A stretch of 64,000 nucleotides of DNA from Stereum hirsutum FP-91666 SS1 (Eukaryota > Basidiomycota > Agaricomycetes > Russulales > Stereaceae). This document shows positions 24,452 through 35,158 of the stretch, in pieces. Each line of letters starts with the position of its first letter. Position 1 is the first letter of the stretch. The translations under genes were made by a program, and so were the position numbers. Under the pieces are notes generated by a model that was given only the letters and a program-made list of their open reading frames with translations, did not search any database and had not been told where the DNA came from. The stretch spans positions 3,671,753 through 3,735,752 of the forward strand of contig NW_006763131.1 in assembly GCF_000264905.1 (NCBI RefSeq). The letters are read 5' to 3'.

Positions 24452-27050
24452 TCAGTTCGTTGAGGCAGCCTGCAGTATCATCTCTGCAGCCTTCTCTCCC
24501 ACTCCGTACAAGCCTAGCGTACAGTGCGGGAAGACACCTAGCGGCATAATCGACGCATCCGCCACGCGAATGTTTGTCGTTCCTACATGCAGACATCACG
24601 AGGTGTTATTAGCCTCCGATCGGCGTCGACAAACATATGAATGGGACGCACCGTATACTAGTAACTCGGGAGAAACAACGCCACCCAATTCCTGGGGCAT
24701 CATGGAATTACTTCCAATGAAATGAACTCCGGGCAGATATCTGCAAGTATGACAATCGATTGTATCCAAGTTGTGGTCCATGACAAAAGATAAGATATAC
24801 TGACGTCTCAAGCATCCATACTCTCCATTCTTCATCCGTCGCATTCAACGCAGGCATACCCGACTGCGCGAACGCCGTAGGCGTAAGGAAGTCACTGAAG
24901 GGTGGCGTCGCAGCGGCTTCACCCATCCGTCTACTTGCGCGTATCATGATGTCGACGTCGACTTCATTGCTGAGGTACTCCGGATTGATGACGGGCATGT
25001 CGGAAGGGTCGGTGCTGTTGATTCTGACGGTACCACGGGAGATGGGTAAGACGGATTGGGCCCAAATGCTGAGCTGGCTTCCAGGCGTGAAGAATAGCTC
25101 GATGAGGGGATCTAGCAATAGTTCGAATCATATCTTTGGAGGCATTGAAGACACTGGACGGTTCTACTTACGGTCTGCTTCTATGGCATCTGCAATTACC
25201 GAAGCCTGTTCAGACAAGGACTCGAAATTAACGACGCCACCGGATTCCAATGCACGTTCAGCAGATATATTGCGGTATGCGGAAGCTACCATTGCTGTAC
25301 CTAGAAGACGCAAAGTGGATGTCAGCCTAAGTAATCCACGGACAGCACTGGTGGCATGTCTCATACCATTAGGGCCGAAAGCATTGTCGGCGGTGGCGTG
25401 GGCCACAACAATCCCCAGAAGTGCCTCAGTGCCTGTGATGTTGGTGTTAGACGCAGACGCATTGTTGATCGGGAATGAGATGTTGGTCATCAATGTCTGA
25501 TCTTGAAAGCTATTGTGGGGTTCAGTGCTCTTGTGGGTGCTTGAAAGAGGAGTGTGTACAATGCTACATAGACGAAGTACTCACTTCGAGCCAACACCAG
25601 GGAGGTCCAGAACAGGCGTGATACCAAGACTTTGCAAGAACCTTCGTTCGAGCCGTAGATCAGAATTTTGTTCGACCAGAAACGATTGGAACATACGTCG
25701 AGTTTCCGATCCCGCTGTGCTGCAACACGGCAGGTGACTACGATTCACACAATATTATCAGTCTGTCGTCTCTAGATTGTGGATGCGGATTAGAATGGCA
25801 CCGCATCAGACTCACGAACAGAGCCCCAGCAGATACAACCACTTCTCTCGTTGCATTAAAAGTGAGAATTCCGCCGCTGGCTATAGGTTCGACTACCGTG
25901 CCCGTAGCAGAAATATTGCTGTCTACCGCGGGTGTAGTCAGTATAGAGTTGACGCGGTGCTGGGTGAGGACGGTCAGTCCCGAACGCTGCTGATCCTGTG
26001 GATATAAATACGACCAGGCTGAAGACGAGCGGCGCTGCTCTTGGAGGGTTTCGTTGAAATGTATATGGTGGTAGAAGCTTGAAACATGTCCTATGAATGA
26101 AGTACGTTACGCATGGTATCAAAATATTCAAGGTGGAGTGGTCCTCACCCCCAGAAAATCCATCGCCTAGATCAGTAGTCAATGTCAACCCATAGATGGT
26201 TTCAGAGGTGTTTTTGGCTGCGAATTGCATCTCGGGCGCGATCAACGGATTGGCAAACGAGACACCTACAGGTCCAGAGAAGCCGTGGACTGAAGCGTTG
26301 AAGTTGGCCCCATCTGCGATCTGTCCCTCGTCGGGCGGGGAGAACGTCTCTGACCTTTCCATGAACCTGCAGACAATAATCCATACTGGGCGATATTTAC
26401 GAGAAAAATTAGTTACTGACGGTAAGAAGTTGTCCCATTCCCAACCGGGGTTTCCGAGAGCTGCTATAGCGTCCATACCCGCAACAGTGGGCCTGGATCC
26501 CATCATTGTATTGATGGATGAGCCTCCTCCAAGGCAATTACCACTGAATATGAGGTCGTGTTTGAAATCTAATTCTCTGCTTGAGCTGACAGAATGCACG
26601 TACAATGCGACTGGTAGCACGCGTGTCTCGTTCGCGCCGACTTGTGGTGGAGTAGAACCCGCTAGATGGCAAGTCACGCTGGCCGAATGTCTGCAATACC
26701 AGACAAGGCGTCAGCGATATATCCGTTAATGCGGTGTATATACTCACGCCCCGAACGGTATAAATGGATTGTTGATCCCCTGACAATAGACGAAGGTCAA
26801 ATGTAAATATCATAGCCATTGTGACGATCACCAACTTTACCTCGTTATTGATCTCGTCATCCCCACGTTCTACCACCAACACTGTGTGCTTTACTGAGAG
26901 ACGATTCGCAATGGCTAGCCCAGTGGTTCCTCCGCCAACGATGATATATTCGAAAGATGTAGCAATGGCAGAAGAGTCATTCGTAATAACTGTAGCACCA
27001 GTGATGGTCGCAACGGTCAACAACAAGGCGGCTAGGCGATGGATATCCAT
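24452..27050 (-). CDS. Secreted GMC (glucose-methanol-choline) FAD oxidoreductase
   Basis: The start used is the ATG at 27048-27050 (MDIHRLAALLLTVATITGAT, a signal peptide). A TATAAAAA box (minus strand, 27102-27109) leaves little room for the upstream in-frame ATG at 27065. After the signal comes EYIIVGGGTTGLAIANRLS, the FAD-binding Rossmann motif, then VLVVERGD. The GMC signature CLGGGSSINTMMGSRP follows, and NPGWEWDNFLPS. The C-terminal exons give MMPQELGGVVSPELLVYG and NIRVADASIMPLGVFPHC, ending EKAAEMILQAASTN. The family includes aryl-alcohol, methanol and glucose oxidases. The usual first catalytic His region reads GVHFIGSNSMMP and the second His is in FPHC, so substrate class is uncertain. 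The gene is rich in short introns. Likely secreted, supplying peroxide or acting on wood-derived alcohols; this is inferred. Confidence 0.88.
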
Positions 27051-27101
27051 TTGGAGGGCTGGCATACGTAGTGCACACTCGCCTGCGGTTCTGGCTCTAT
27101 G

Positions 27102-27109
27102 TTTTTATA
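27102..27109 (-). promoter_or_regulatory. TATA box of the GMC oxidoreductase
   Basis: TATAAAAA on the minus strand, 52 nt upstream of the ATG at 27050. A typical fungal TATA-to-start distance favours that ATG over the one at 27065. Confidence 0.5.
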
Positions 27110-28449
27110 CTCAAGATCCGGTGCTGAAACAACCGTTATGCGCCCAGTACACTCTTGCGACTGCCAGTGAGGAAGGAATACTCTCATGAACGCAACGCGC
27201 CCGATGTCATGCTTCGTCAAACCAAGTCAAGTGGATGTAGTGACTGAAAATCGAGGTATTGTGGGACTCATAGAATGGGGTTTGCAGTGGTAGACACCCA
27301 ATATAGGCGACAGACTCACATGAGGGTGGAGCCATCACGCGTTGACTGTGGGTTGTGTCCAAAGAAGTGAAGTAGCGGGTAGGCGAACAAGAGGATATAT
27401 GCTGCCTATCCGATGTCAATTCATAATAAGAACCTCGACGGTAAGAGTGAAGAGCAAAGCAAGAGCTTTCAGGTTTTGGTCGTGCTGCTGAGAAGTTGAC
27501 TGTTTGGATTGATATCATAGCGATGGTTCATCGCAGCAGCACTCGTTACAGCAGTTCATGGGGATCACGAGGTACATAGACAACTGGAGCCTGTGAGGAA
27601 TAGTACGAAGGTAGAGGGGAGTTTGACGAGAAGAGTCGCAGAGGAACTCGGGTAGAGGCCGCTCGGCTGCTCCCGTCTCGTTGCGGCAACGAGCCGGAAT
27701 ATGCCGGGTGTATTTCTTGAGCAATTTGCCTTGTTTATCTATTACTTATTAGCCACGTCCACGGGCAATCGATCGTCTGGCAATTGACTTCGAATCATCC
27801 TCACAGCTTGCTCACAGCCACAGCCAACCATCATGTACACCTGCCTGCGCACCCAAGATCATGCAAAACTGTCCAAGCGCAAGGCAGATCTAGAGTGAAA
27901 GGGATTTCAACTAGGCAAGCGCGGCGACGTTACGGTGAACTTTCCGGGTCGTGAACAAACTTGACGCGTCCACTGTCTTGACACGATTTGTCTGCCACTC
28001 ACGCCAGCTGCTCTCCTTCGTCTCCTTCTGCTCCTTTATTTGTATGGATGTATACTGTAATATGGACTCTAACCTTTGCTGCCTTCATCACACGCGCGTC
28101 CACGGTGACATCTCCAGCGCTGCCCTTTTTCAGTCATGGTACTGCCTCGTCATGATCTCTGGACACAGCGATTGTACGCGCTTTAGAGCGAGACGCTTAA
28201 GGTTGTAGCCTCTATGCCTTCGTGGTTACACTGTTCATCAGGGCGTATCATGAGTGCACGTCCGAGTATCAGACTTCGCACAGCCCCCCATTGAAGTTGC
28301 TCTTCCTCCTGTGATCCCTTGTCACTTGTACTATTCATATTTCATCGTCCTGTTGTATGTGGGACGCTTAAAGGCAGCTAGGGTTTATTCTTGAGCATTC
28401 TCACCGCACCTCTCCCAATACTCTCCTCATCGACTCGACCACTCGACAG
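27110..28449. other. Intergenic, no gene seen
   Basis: About 1.3 kb between the divergent GMC gene and the seven-helix protein. The open frames on both strands are short, lack a domain and cannot be joined convincingly. Confidence 0.5.
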
Positions 28450-29559
28450 ATGTCTTCGTCCATTAGCACCTCTATCACGGGCGGTCTACCCACCGTCTCT
28501 CAGGACGTCGCACCATCCGCCATTTTCCTTGTCTTGTACTCTGTGACCAACGCTATCTGCACATGGCGTCTGATCACACAATATCGCAAACCCCCGCGAA
28601 TAATGTTTTCCTTCCTCCTCATACAAGTCTTCCAAACGGTCCGCATCGTCACAATGATACTTCGTGTCATCGGAGCAATCAACTACACAAACACCGTAAA
28701 AGGCACGGCTTCGTTCAACCTAGGCCTAATCATAGCTGAGCAGGTGGGCCTCGCTTTATAGCTTCTCGTAAACATCAATTCTGAACGATTCTCGGCAGGT
28801 ATTGCTCAGCCTTGGCTATCTCATGATAGCGTCGACCTTGGTCAACCTCACTGCGCTCCACGAATCGCGAGGGATTGACGGAGTCACTGTCCAATCTAAG
28901 CGGAGAAGGAGAATAGTCACAGGTCTTTTTGAACTTGCGATTTTGGTGGCGAGGTATGCTCCATCCACATCCTTCCTGTTATGCATTACTGATATCCTCG
29001 AAGTGTGTTTGCTATCCTAGCTGGCACGGAATTTGGCAACAGTTTGACCGACGCAAACGCTGCAAACACTGTGCGCAATTATAGGTTCGTCGAAAACAAT
29101 GTACCATATCTGTGCAGCAACTAATTCGCCCTTACATCCAGGGAAATCTCAGCGATCATCATTCTCGTTGTGTTAGTCGTTCTCATCGGCTATAACGCAC
29201 TCCTATCCACACGACCAGACCTACCTAAAAGAACATCGATCTGGCTCATCATAACTTCCGCCCTCCTCGTGAGTCACTTTTGTGGCATTCCGCGTTTCGT
29301 TTCCTTAATGAAAAGCGTCGCCCATTAGATTGTGGTGCCAGCCTACCGTCTTGCACAGATGGTGAACCCTCCATCCGACTCCGACACTTCCGCACAGAAA
29401 GCGGCGTTTTTCATTCTTCAAATCGCGGTGGAATGGCTGACGGGTGCTTCCCTCCTGGCCGTCAATGCGAAGGAGTGGTGCGGGGTTGACGACTACAACG
29501 GACTCAAGACTTCTGCCAGTGAACAGTTCATGATGGGGGAGCAGGTATCCAAGGCTTGA
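28450..29559 (+). CDS. Seven-helix membrane protein, function unknown
   Basis: Five exons join cleanly. The first, from MSSSISTSITGGLP, ends LIIAEQ at GTGGGC. The next begins VLLSLGYLMIAST. Later junctions give LVAR/SVFAILAGTEF, NYR/EISAIIILVV and SALL/IVVPAYRLAQMV. The end is MMGEQVSKA with the stop at 29557. The roughly 290-residue product has seven hydrophobic helices separated by short loops, with a basic loop after helix 4 (QSKRRRRIV). The layout resembles the many uncharacterised fungal seven-helix families (RTA1-like and related DUFs), but I see no motif that fixes one. It lies between the GMC and CE1 genes and could be part of an environmental-response island, which is inference. Confidence 0.8.
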
Positions 29560-30084
29560 TGGGACAGAACATACCTTACCGATGGACAATTTTGACTTAG
29601 ATACCTATATGGCAGTTAGCGTAGCATGATATCGCTCTTTCCGGGCATCCATTGATATATACATATATATTGTATGCTAGCCATCTTTGCCGCGATAAAA
29701 GTACCAGTAGCACACCTTAACAAGAATAATTTCATTTACATGGTAGCGGCGTAAGCTTTGTCAGTGTTAACCTATCAAACACAGCTTGCGATTGAATATG
29801 TCGGCGCCTTACTCTCGAAACCGTCCATGCTATCGTAAACATCTCAGCGGAGGGTTTCAGATATTATACCATTGGATCATACATCTCGAGACACCATTTT
29901 AACCGTTGCTCGGATGAGCGAGCACAAAGACTCTACCCCGGCACAATCCAATTCAAAACCCCCTCAGGATGATTGATTAAATCACACAATCAAGAACTAC
30001 TGCTGGCAAGGAACTGCGTCAAAGGAGAACTGTGCGCATAGATTCGTCAAACACTCACGTCGAGAACACCTGTACCCCACATGC
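29560..30084. other. Convergent intergenic region, AT-rich
   Basis: Between two convergent genes. A TATATACATATATAT stretch near 29655-29670 is a plausible 3'-end or polyadenylation-type signal for the membrane protein gene. No gene seen. Confidence 0.5.
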
Positions 30085-31431
30085 TCAAGGCAAGCACTGG
30101 CTGTAGTAGCTGTTCGAGGCCTTGCATGAGCCTGATGCACAGCTCGTGGGACCAGCCCAGCCCTGCAGAAAGCGTTCCATTAGTTCTTGTACACAATAGT
30201 CCGAGCAAGAGTCAAGACATATTAAAGATACTCACGATGCCGCCGCATTGCCCGTACAAAGTCTGTCCTGGAGCACTGGCGGTACTCGTGGAAGTGGGAA
30301 CAGTCGAAGTCGGACCAGCAGGAACGCTCGCACCGCCACCAGTGATTCCGAACCACTCCATGTCTTGGTCACCTTGAATGGGCACGGTGTGTCCGACACC
30401 CTGTGCGAGGATACCCTGCAAGTTGGGGCCGTAGACAGACTTGGTGTAGCCGGGAAGGGGCGTGTTGTCCTACGAGACGAAGATAAAGACGATGATGAGT
30501 CAGTAAATAGATCTCGTTCGTCACCTCACTGATTATCGCTACACGGAAGATGTTCAACTCACTTGAACTGTCGTGGGAGCAGTCGCCGAGTAGCCGAAGA
30601 CGCCGCACCACTCCTTAACTTCCTCGTTGAGGTTGGGAGGGAAGAGAGTCGTGTCCGCCGTGCCGTGGTATTCTTGCATCTTGGGGTACGAACCCGTGTA
30701 GCCAGGATACATCGCAAAGACAGTGTTGGCCCATTGTTGAGCGCTCTCGTCTACCTGTCCCTCAGCACATGACGAGTTCCAGGCATCGACACCTCCGGTG
30801 GAAGAAACGAAGCAACCAGCGGCGACGCCGGAGTACACGGTTCCGGCGGCGAACATCTCTGGATAGGTAGCTGCCATGACGTTGGTCATCATAGCTGGTT
30901 CGCGAGAGCACAAGGAGGTGCAGTTAGCCTTCGAAAGTGGAGAAGAGTACACGTATATCTTTGCGAGCAAGTTATATGCTTACCACCAGAGGAAGAGCCA
31001 GTAACGAAGACGCGAGTCGAGTCGACATTCCAGGTGCTAATGGCATACGTGACCATGTTCGCGATCGAGTTGGAGTCTCCTCCCCCGTTGTGGGTGAGGG
31101 TAGCCTTCGAGGAGACGTCCCAGCATGTGCCGGAGTGAGGAGAGCTGGGGTAGATGACAATGAAACCGTACTGATCTGCGAGTTGGGCGTAAGGTGAACC
31201 GGAGAAGTAGCCGGGACCGGTGACCGTACACTCGTGAAGGGCGACGATGAGAGCAGGATTCGTAGTGACGGTCGTGGGCTTGTAGACGTAGAAACCGACG
31301 TTCGTAGGGTTGGTGAAACCGGAGGTGATCTGCTGGAGAGACGAAGTCAACCGCTTCTGGACGCTAGCGCCGGAGGTGAAGCTGGCGAGCGCTGCGAGGA
31401 AGAGTGCGAAGAAGCTAGTGAGGAGATACAT
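30085..31431 (-). CDS. Secreted CE1 esterase (acetylxylan or feruloyl esterase) with C-terminal CBM1
   Basis: The start at 31431 gives a signal peptide ([18 protein letters not shown]). The catalytic domain then shows [32 protein letters not shown], the nucleophile elbow VTGSSSG and, after an intron, [18 protein letters not shown]. Acid and base candidates are in EYHGTADTT and [10 protein letters not shown] Thr/Ser/Pro linker follows, then a family 1 cellulose-binding module split by an intron: LYGQCGGI joins [13 protein letters not shown], then [12 protein letters not shown] and stop. The four cysteines and aromatic residues expected of CBM1 are present. CE1 enzymes deacetylate xylan or release ferulate from plant cell walls. 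This architecture is common in wood- and litter-decay basidiomycetes. TATAAA lies about 65 nt upstream on the minus strand. Confidence 0.93.
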
Positions 31432-32498
31432 GTCTGGTGCTAGGAGGCCGAATTGTGCTCGAGTCTCTGAACTTTCGTAGCACAGCGCATCACGCTTTAT
31501 ACGAAAGCTTGAAGAAACGGGCAGATGGCCAGACTATGATTGGCATGCTTGTATAAATAGAGGTCTGCCAGGAGAAATAAGCGTTCAGTGTGACAAGAGT
31601 AATGACTAGGCATCGGTATGTATTCGGCCCACTGTCGGAAAGAGGAACACAACTTACTGGTCGCTAGGCCACCTTCAGGGCATTCCGACCACGCGGTGAC
31701 CATGCAGACGACAGTTGCAAGCTGGTGCTGACCCGCCAAGTGCGCTCTCCGAACAACAGAAGACACGAAAGCATTAACTCTATAACCACATGGTCAGAAC
31801 AATGCAGGATCAGCGGCGCGGGTCGAAGATCATATGCGTTACGGACCTACCTGCTCTGCAGGCGGATTTGTTCTGCCGTGACAGTCCATCTCTCGTTAGC
31901 GAGCATTTTCCGCGCATTATGAATGACGGTATTCAAAGCGGATCCATCATCTACCAACCGGGTCCGATGGCAAGAGACCTAACATATACTTATTCCAAAG
32001 AGGTTTGCATCATGGGACAAGGCCCTAGCGCAGACGGCGAGATGGCAATAGTGGCTTGAAGCCCCCAAGACGAATTCTCCGGAAGACGATAGAAGTATGG
32101 TGATAGCAGAGGTTTCTCCTTGCAATTATGCGGGTTTGCTTTCCAAGGGCTATAATTGTTAAAAACGAATCTCATTACCGTGCAAGCCGATCATAGCGAA
32201 GTAGACCATCAATCACAGACACGGAAAAGGTTGCATGAGGCATTGGACGAGTTCGGTCACGAGGAACATGGAGAAACCAAAAGCTCCGGATACGGATGCT
32301 TGGCCCAGCTTCGAACACTCAAGTCGGTCTCGGGAAGAACAGCAGCATCCTCGTTCCAAAGCTTCCTGTCGTGACATGAACGGCTTGTGGTCGCAAAACA
32401 TGGTGCGAGTGTTCATAGGTTGATTTTCCAATACAGAGCGAGTACGGCCATGAAACTTACAACATAACATAATACAAATCATAAAGATGCGGAAGGCG
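31432..32498. other. Intergenic, with the CE1 promoter
   Basis: TATAAA (minus strand) at 31496-31501 serves the CE1 gene. The remaining 1 kb has only short open frames without domains. Confidence 0.5.
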
Positions 32499-33940
32499 CT
32501 AATCGTCCAAGGTCAGACCCTCAAGAGCTGGGATTGGACGTTCGGCTTGAGGTCTATGGGATCGTATATTCAGTCTCTGGCACATATAGACGTATCATAC
32601 CACTCACGTTATTCTCACACCGTGACGACGCTCTTTCGTCTCTCCGTAGTCGACAATGGCGGACTATATCGATCGATGAGCAGGAGAACACAACCGAGCA
32701 TACACACAGAGACTCACATGAGCGGTGACGCGGTTGTCCCACAGGACAACGGCGTTTGACGACCATTTGACGCGAGCCTGACAGTCGGCAGCCTTGTCGA
32801 TGTGGTCGTACAGGAAGCGCAGAATGTTTTCTGTACACGAATATTAGAACAGTATACGAAGCAGAAACACGGGGAGAAGATCTCGTACCTGATTCCTCTC
32901 GCTTAAGACCAACTATACGGCGAGTGAACTGCCTGTTAACGTAGAGAGCCTCTTCACCAGTGACGGGATGACGCCTGACAACTGGGTGGACAGTCTCCAC
33001 AGGCTCGCGTCTCACAATCCCTCCACGCTTGCCAGACCTGGAGTGTTCCGCTTGCTCGACACCAGAGTGGACAGCCTTGAGAGTTCTAAGGAAGGCCACG
33101 AATTGAGGCGAAAGCTTCTTGAGCGTAGATACTTGTGATGCGTAGACTGTGTCGCCACCGGAGGCAGGAGTTGAGACGAGGAAGAGAGCTGTGAGGCCAG
33201 GGGGTTGTTTTTCGTAAGAGACGTCCGAATGCCACGACGTTGAGGTGATGCTGTCGTCTCGTTCGAAGTTGAATGTTTTATTGGCATCCCTGTTAGACAT
33301 GGTAAGTACCTGCCGGTGAGGATATATAGTCGAGAGCAGACGAACTTGTAGACGAGATGCAGCTCAGGGTACCCTTGCGGGTGGCCGCTAGTAGGGTGAA
33401 TATGCAGCCTTATAATGATTGTCAGAGATGAACAGGCACATTCATGAGAGGTATGCCATGCTCACCTTCCGAAATGACGCCCGAATTCCAGGTAGGTATC
33501 AGGATGTCTGTCAATGAAGTCCTTCTGATCCCTGAACACAACAAGGCCACGGCGTGCTACCTAGCGTAATTAACAAGTGAGCATCGTTGTTCGCATCTAT
33601 CGATTAGGAAATATCCGCATACCAACAATGCAAGCTGGTCTCTACCGTCACTGTCCAGAGCCGCCAGACTGACGCCGCTAATGTCCGTGCCGAAAAAAGG
33701 TGTCAATGCGGTCACGCTGGTCGCATTGTCTAAGAAAGACTGGGGGTTTGGATGTTTCAAAGCACGATGGCCGGGGTCGACATGCTCGAAATCGGTCAAG
33801 GGAGGATAGGTGGCCGGGGAAAAGTGTGGGTTAAGGTGAGCGTATTGATAAGGCTCCTCTGATTTCTCCTCCGAAGGTTTATCGGAACGAAGGGTCAGCG
33901 TAGGGAGAGCTTGAGTGACGGTTTCGACGGTGGTGGCCAT
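32499..33940 (-). CDS. TauD/TfdA-type Fe(II)/2-oxoglutarate dioxygenase
   Basis: The start at 33940 reads MATTVETVTQALPTLTLRSD. Then come YPPLTDFEHVDPGHRAL, TPFFGTDISGVSLAAL, VVFRDQKDF-like and FGRLHIHP-like segments. The iron-binding HxD is in STSWHSDVSYEKQPPG, and PASGGDTVYASQ follows. The distal His is in VVLWDNRVTAH at an exon end. The last exons join as SAIVDYGETKERRHGVRIT and RLNIRSHRPQAERPIPALE, ending GLTLDD at 32499. The order and spacing match the fungal TauD family (yeast JLP1-like), which oxidises sulfonates such as taurine to release sulfite, or related carboxylates. Substrate is not determinable here. About 390 residues, a normal length. It sits next to an OPT transporter, which fits a nutrient-scavenging role. 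Confidence 0.88.
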
Positions 33941-35158
33941 TTTGCAGTTAAGTCAACGAGAACGGAATACGAGCTCATTTTAAGAGGGAAGTAGATGTTT
34001 GTCAGGAAGTCGCCATCACTGATTCGATGTGCGCAATCGCTCGCAAGAAGGTCACCCGGAACGAAAGTGGGGAACGAGAGAAAATGGAGAAAATGTCCCC
34101 ACGATGGCGGAGTACCGACCCGTATCCAAGAATATAAGGCATGGACTCCACTGCAGGTTTCGGGAGATAACTGGTGCATGACACGAGGATGTCGACAAAT
34201 TCACAGTCAATAGATCATATCAGGTTTGCGAGGCTGGATATGTCTAGGTCACCTTCACCATTTTCTGTTAGCGTTGCGCAATTGGAGTGAGCTGTGGCGC
34301 GTACCTGTTGTGCCCCGGCCGACTCATCCGCGTCCAGCGACGTCGAAAAGCCTACCTCTCCATTGAACTTACATATGATGGGCTGACGACGATAAGAGGC
34401 CAATCTGCGCACAAGCAAATGGTGGCAACATGCACAATGATTGTGGTAAGCCACTCTGAACGTACTGAACAATCGAGAAGTTAGAACAACGATGAAAATG
34501 CTCACAGCCGCTGAGCGGCATCAGCGCCGAATGTGTCAATATTTCCCACGACCTCGGCACTGTCGGACCGCGGCCGTCCTTGTCCTACCACCACGGTGAC
34601 AATTCAGTGGCACCGCCGTCTCAGACTCGGTTTGTTGCTCTTGAGTCTCTTCTCCACTCTGTTTTCATCCAATGCACTCTTGATTTTTTTTGAGCTAGAA
34701 TTTGACACTCTGCTGGGTGAAAACGGAATCATTCCGGACGCTCTTGGTTTCATGAGTTGATCCATTGCGTTTGTGCTGGCATGTTCGTACGCGTGCCAGC
34801 CTTGCAGTGATCTAGCTCATGCTCTTCAATGTTTTCTCGGAATCTTCTGTCGCGCTTCACGGTAAATATCTTCCTATGATACCACGAGTCGCCTCGTGTG
34901 GATGAGACCCTGTGGGGCACTGTGGCGATCTTTAACATTCCATTTACGGTTTATTGTTTGTCCATTGTTTCCCTTTTGGCGCTTGGGTCTTATTGTCTTG
35001 CGTTACTACCGCCACAACCACGAGAACAAAGACCCTTCAGTTGTTTTAGGCAAGAGTGGTGCTGCGCTCGCGCCCGGATGCTCCAAGTCCCCACAACGCA
35101 CTACATAGCGTTAGCCCGGCTTCCGTCCTCTCCTTTTCACTCTTCCTCGTCGACCGTC
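33941..35158. other. Intergenic, no gene seen
   Basis: 1.2 kb between the divergent TauD and OPT2 genes. The frame before OPT2 stays open upstream of its ATG back to about 34898, but that part has no similarity to OPT1 and is taken as 5' leader. Confidence 0.5.
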
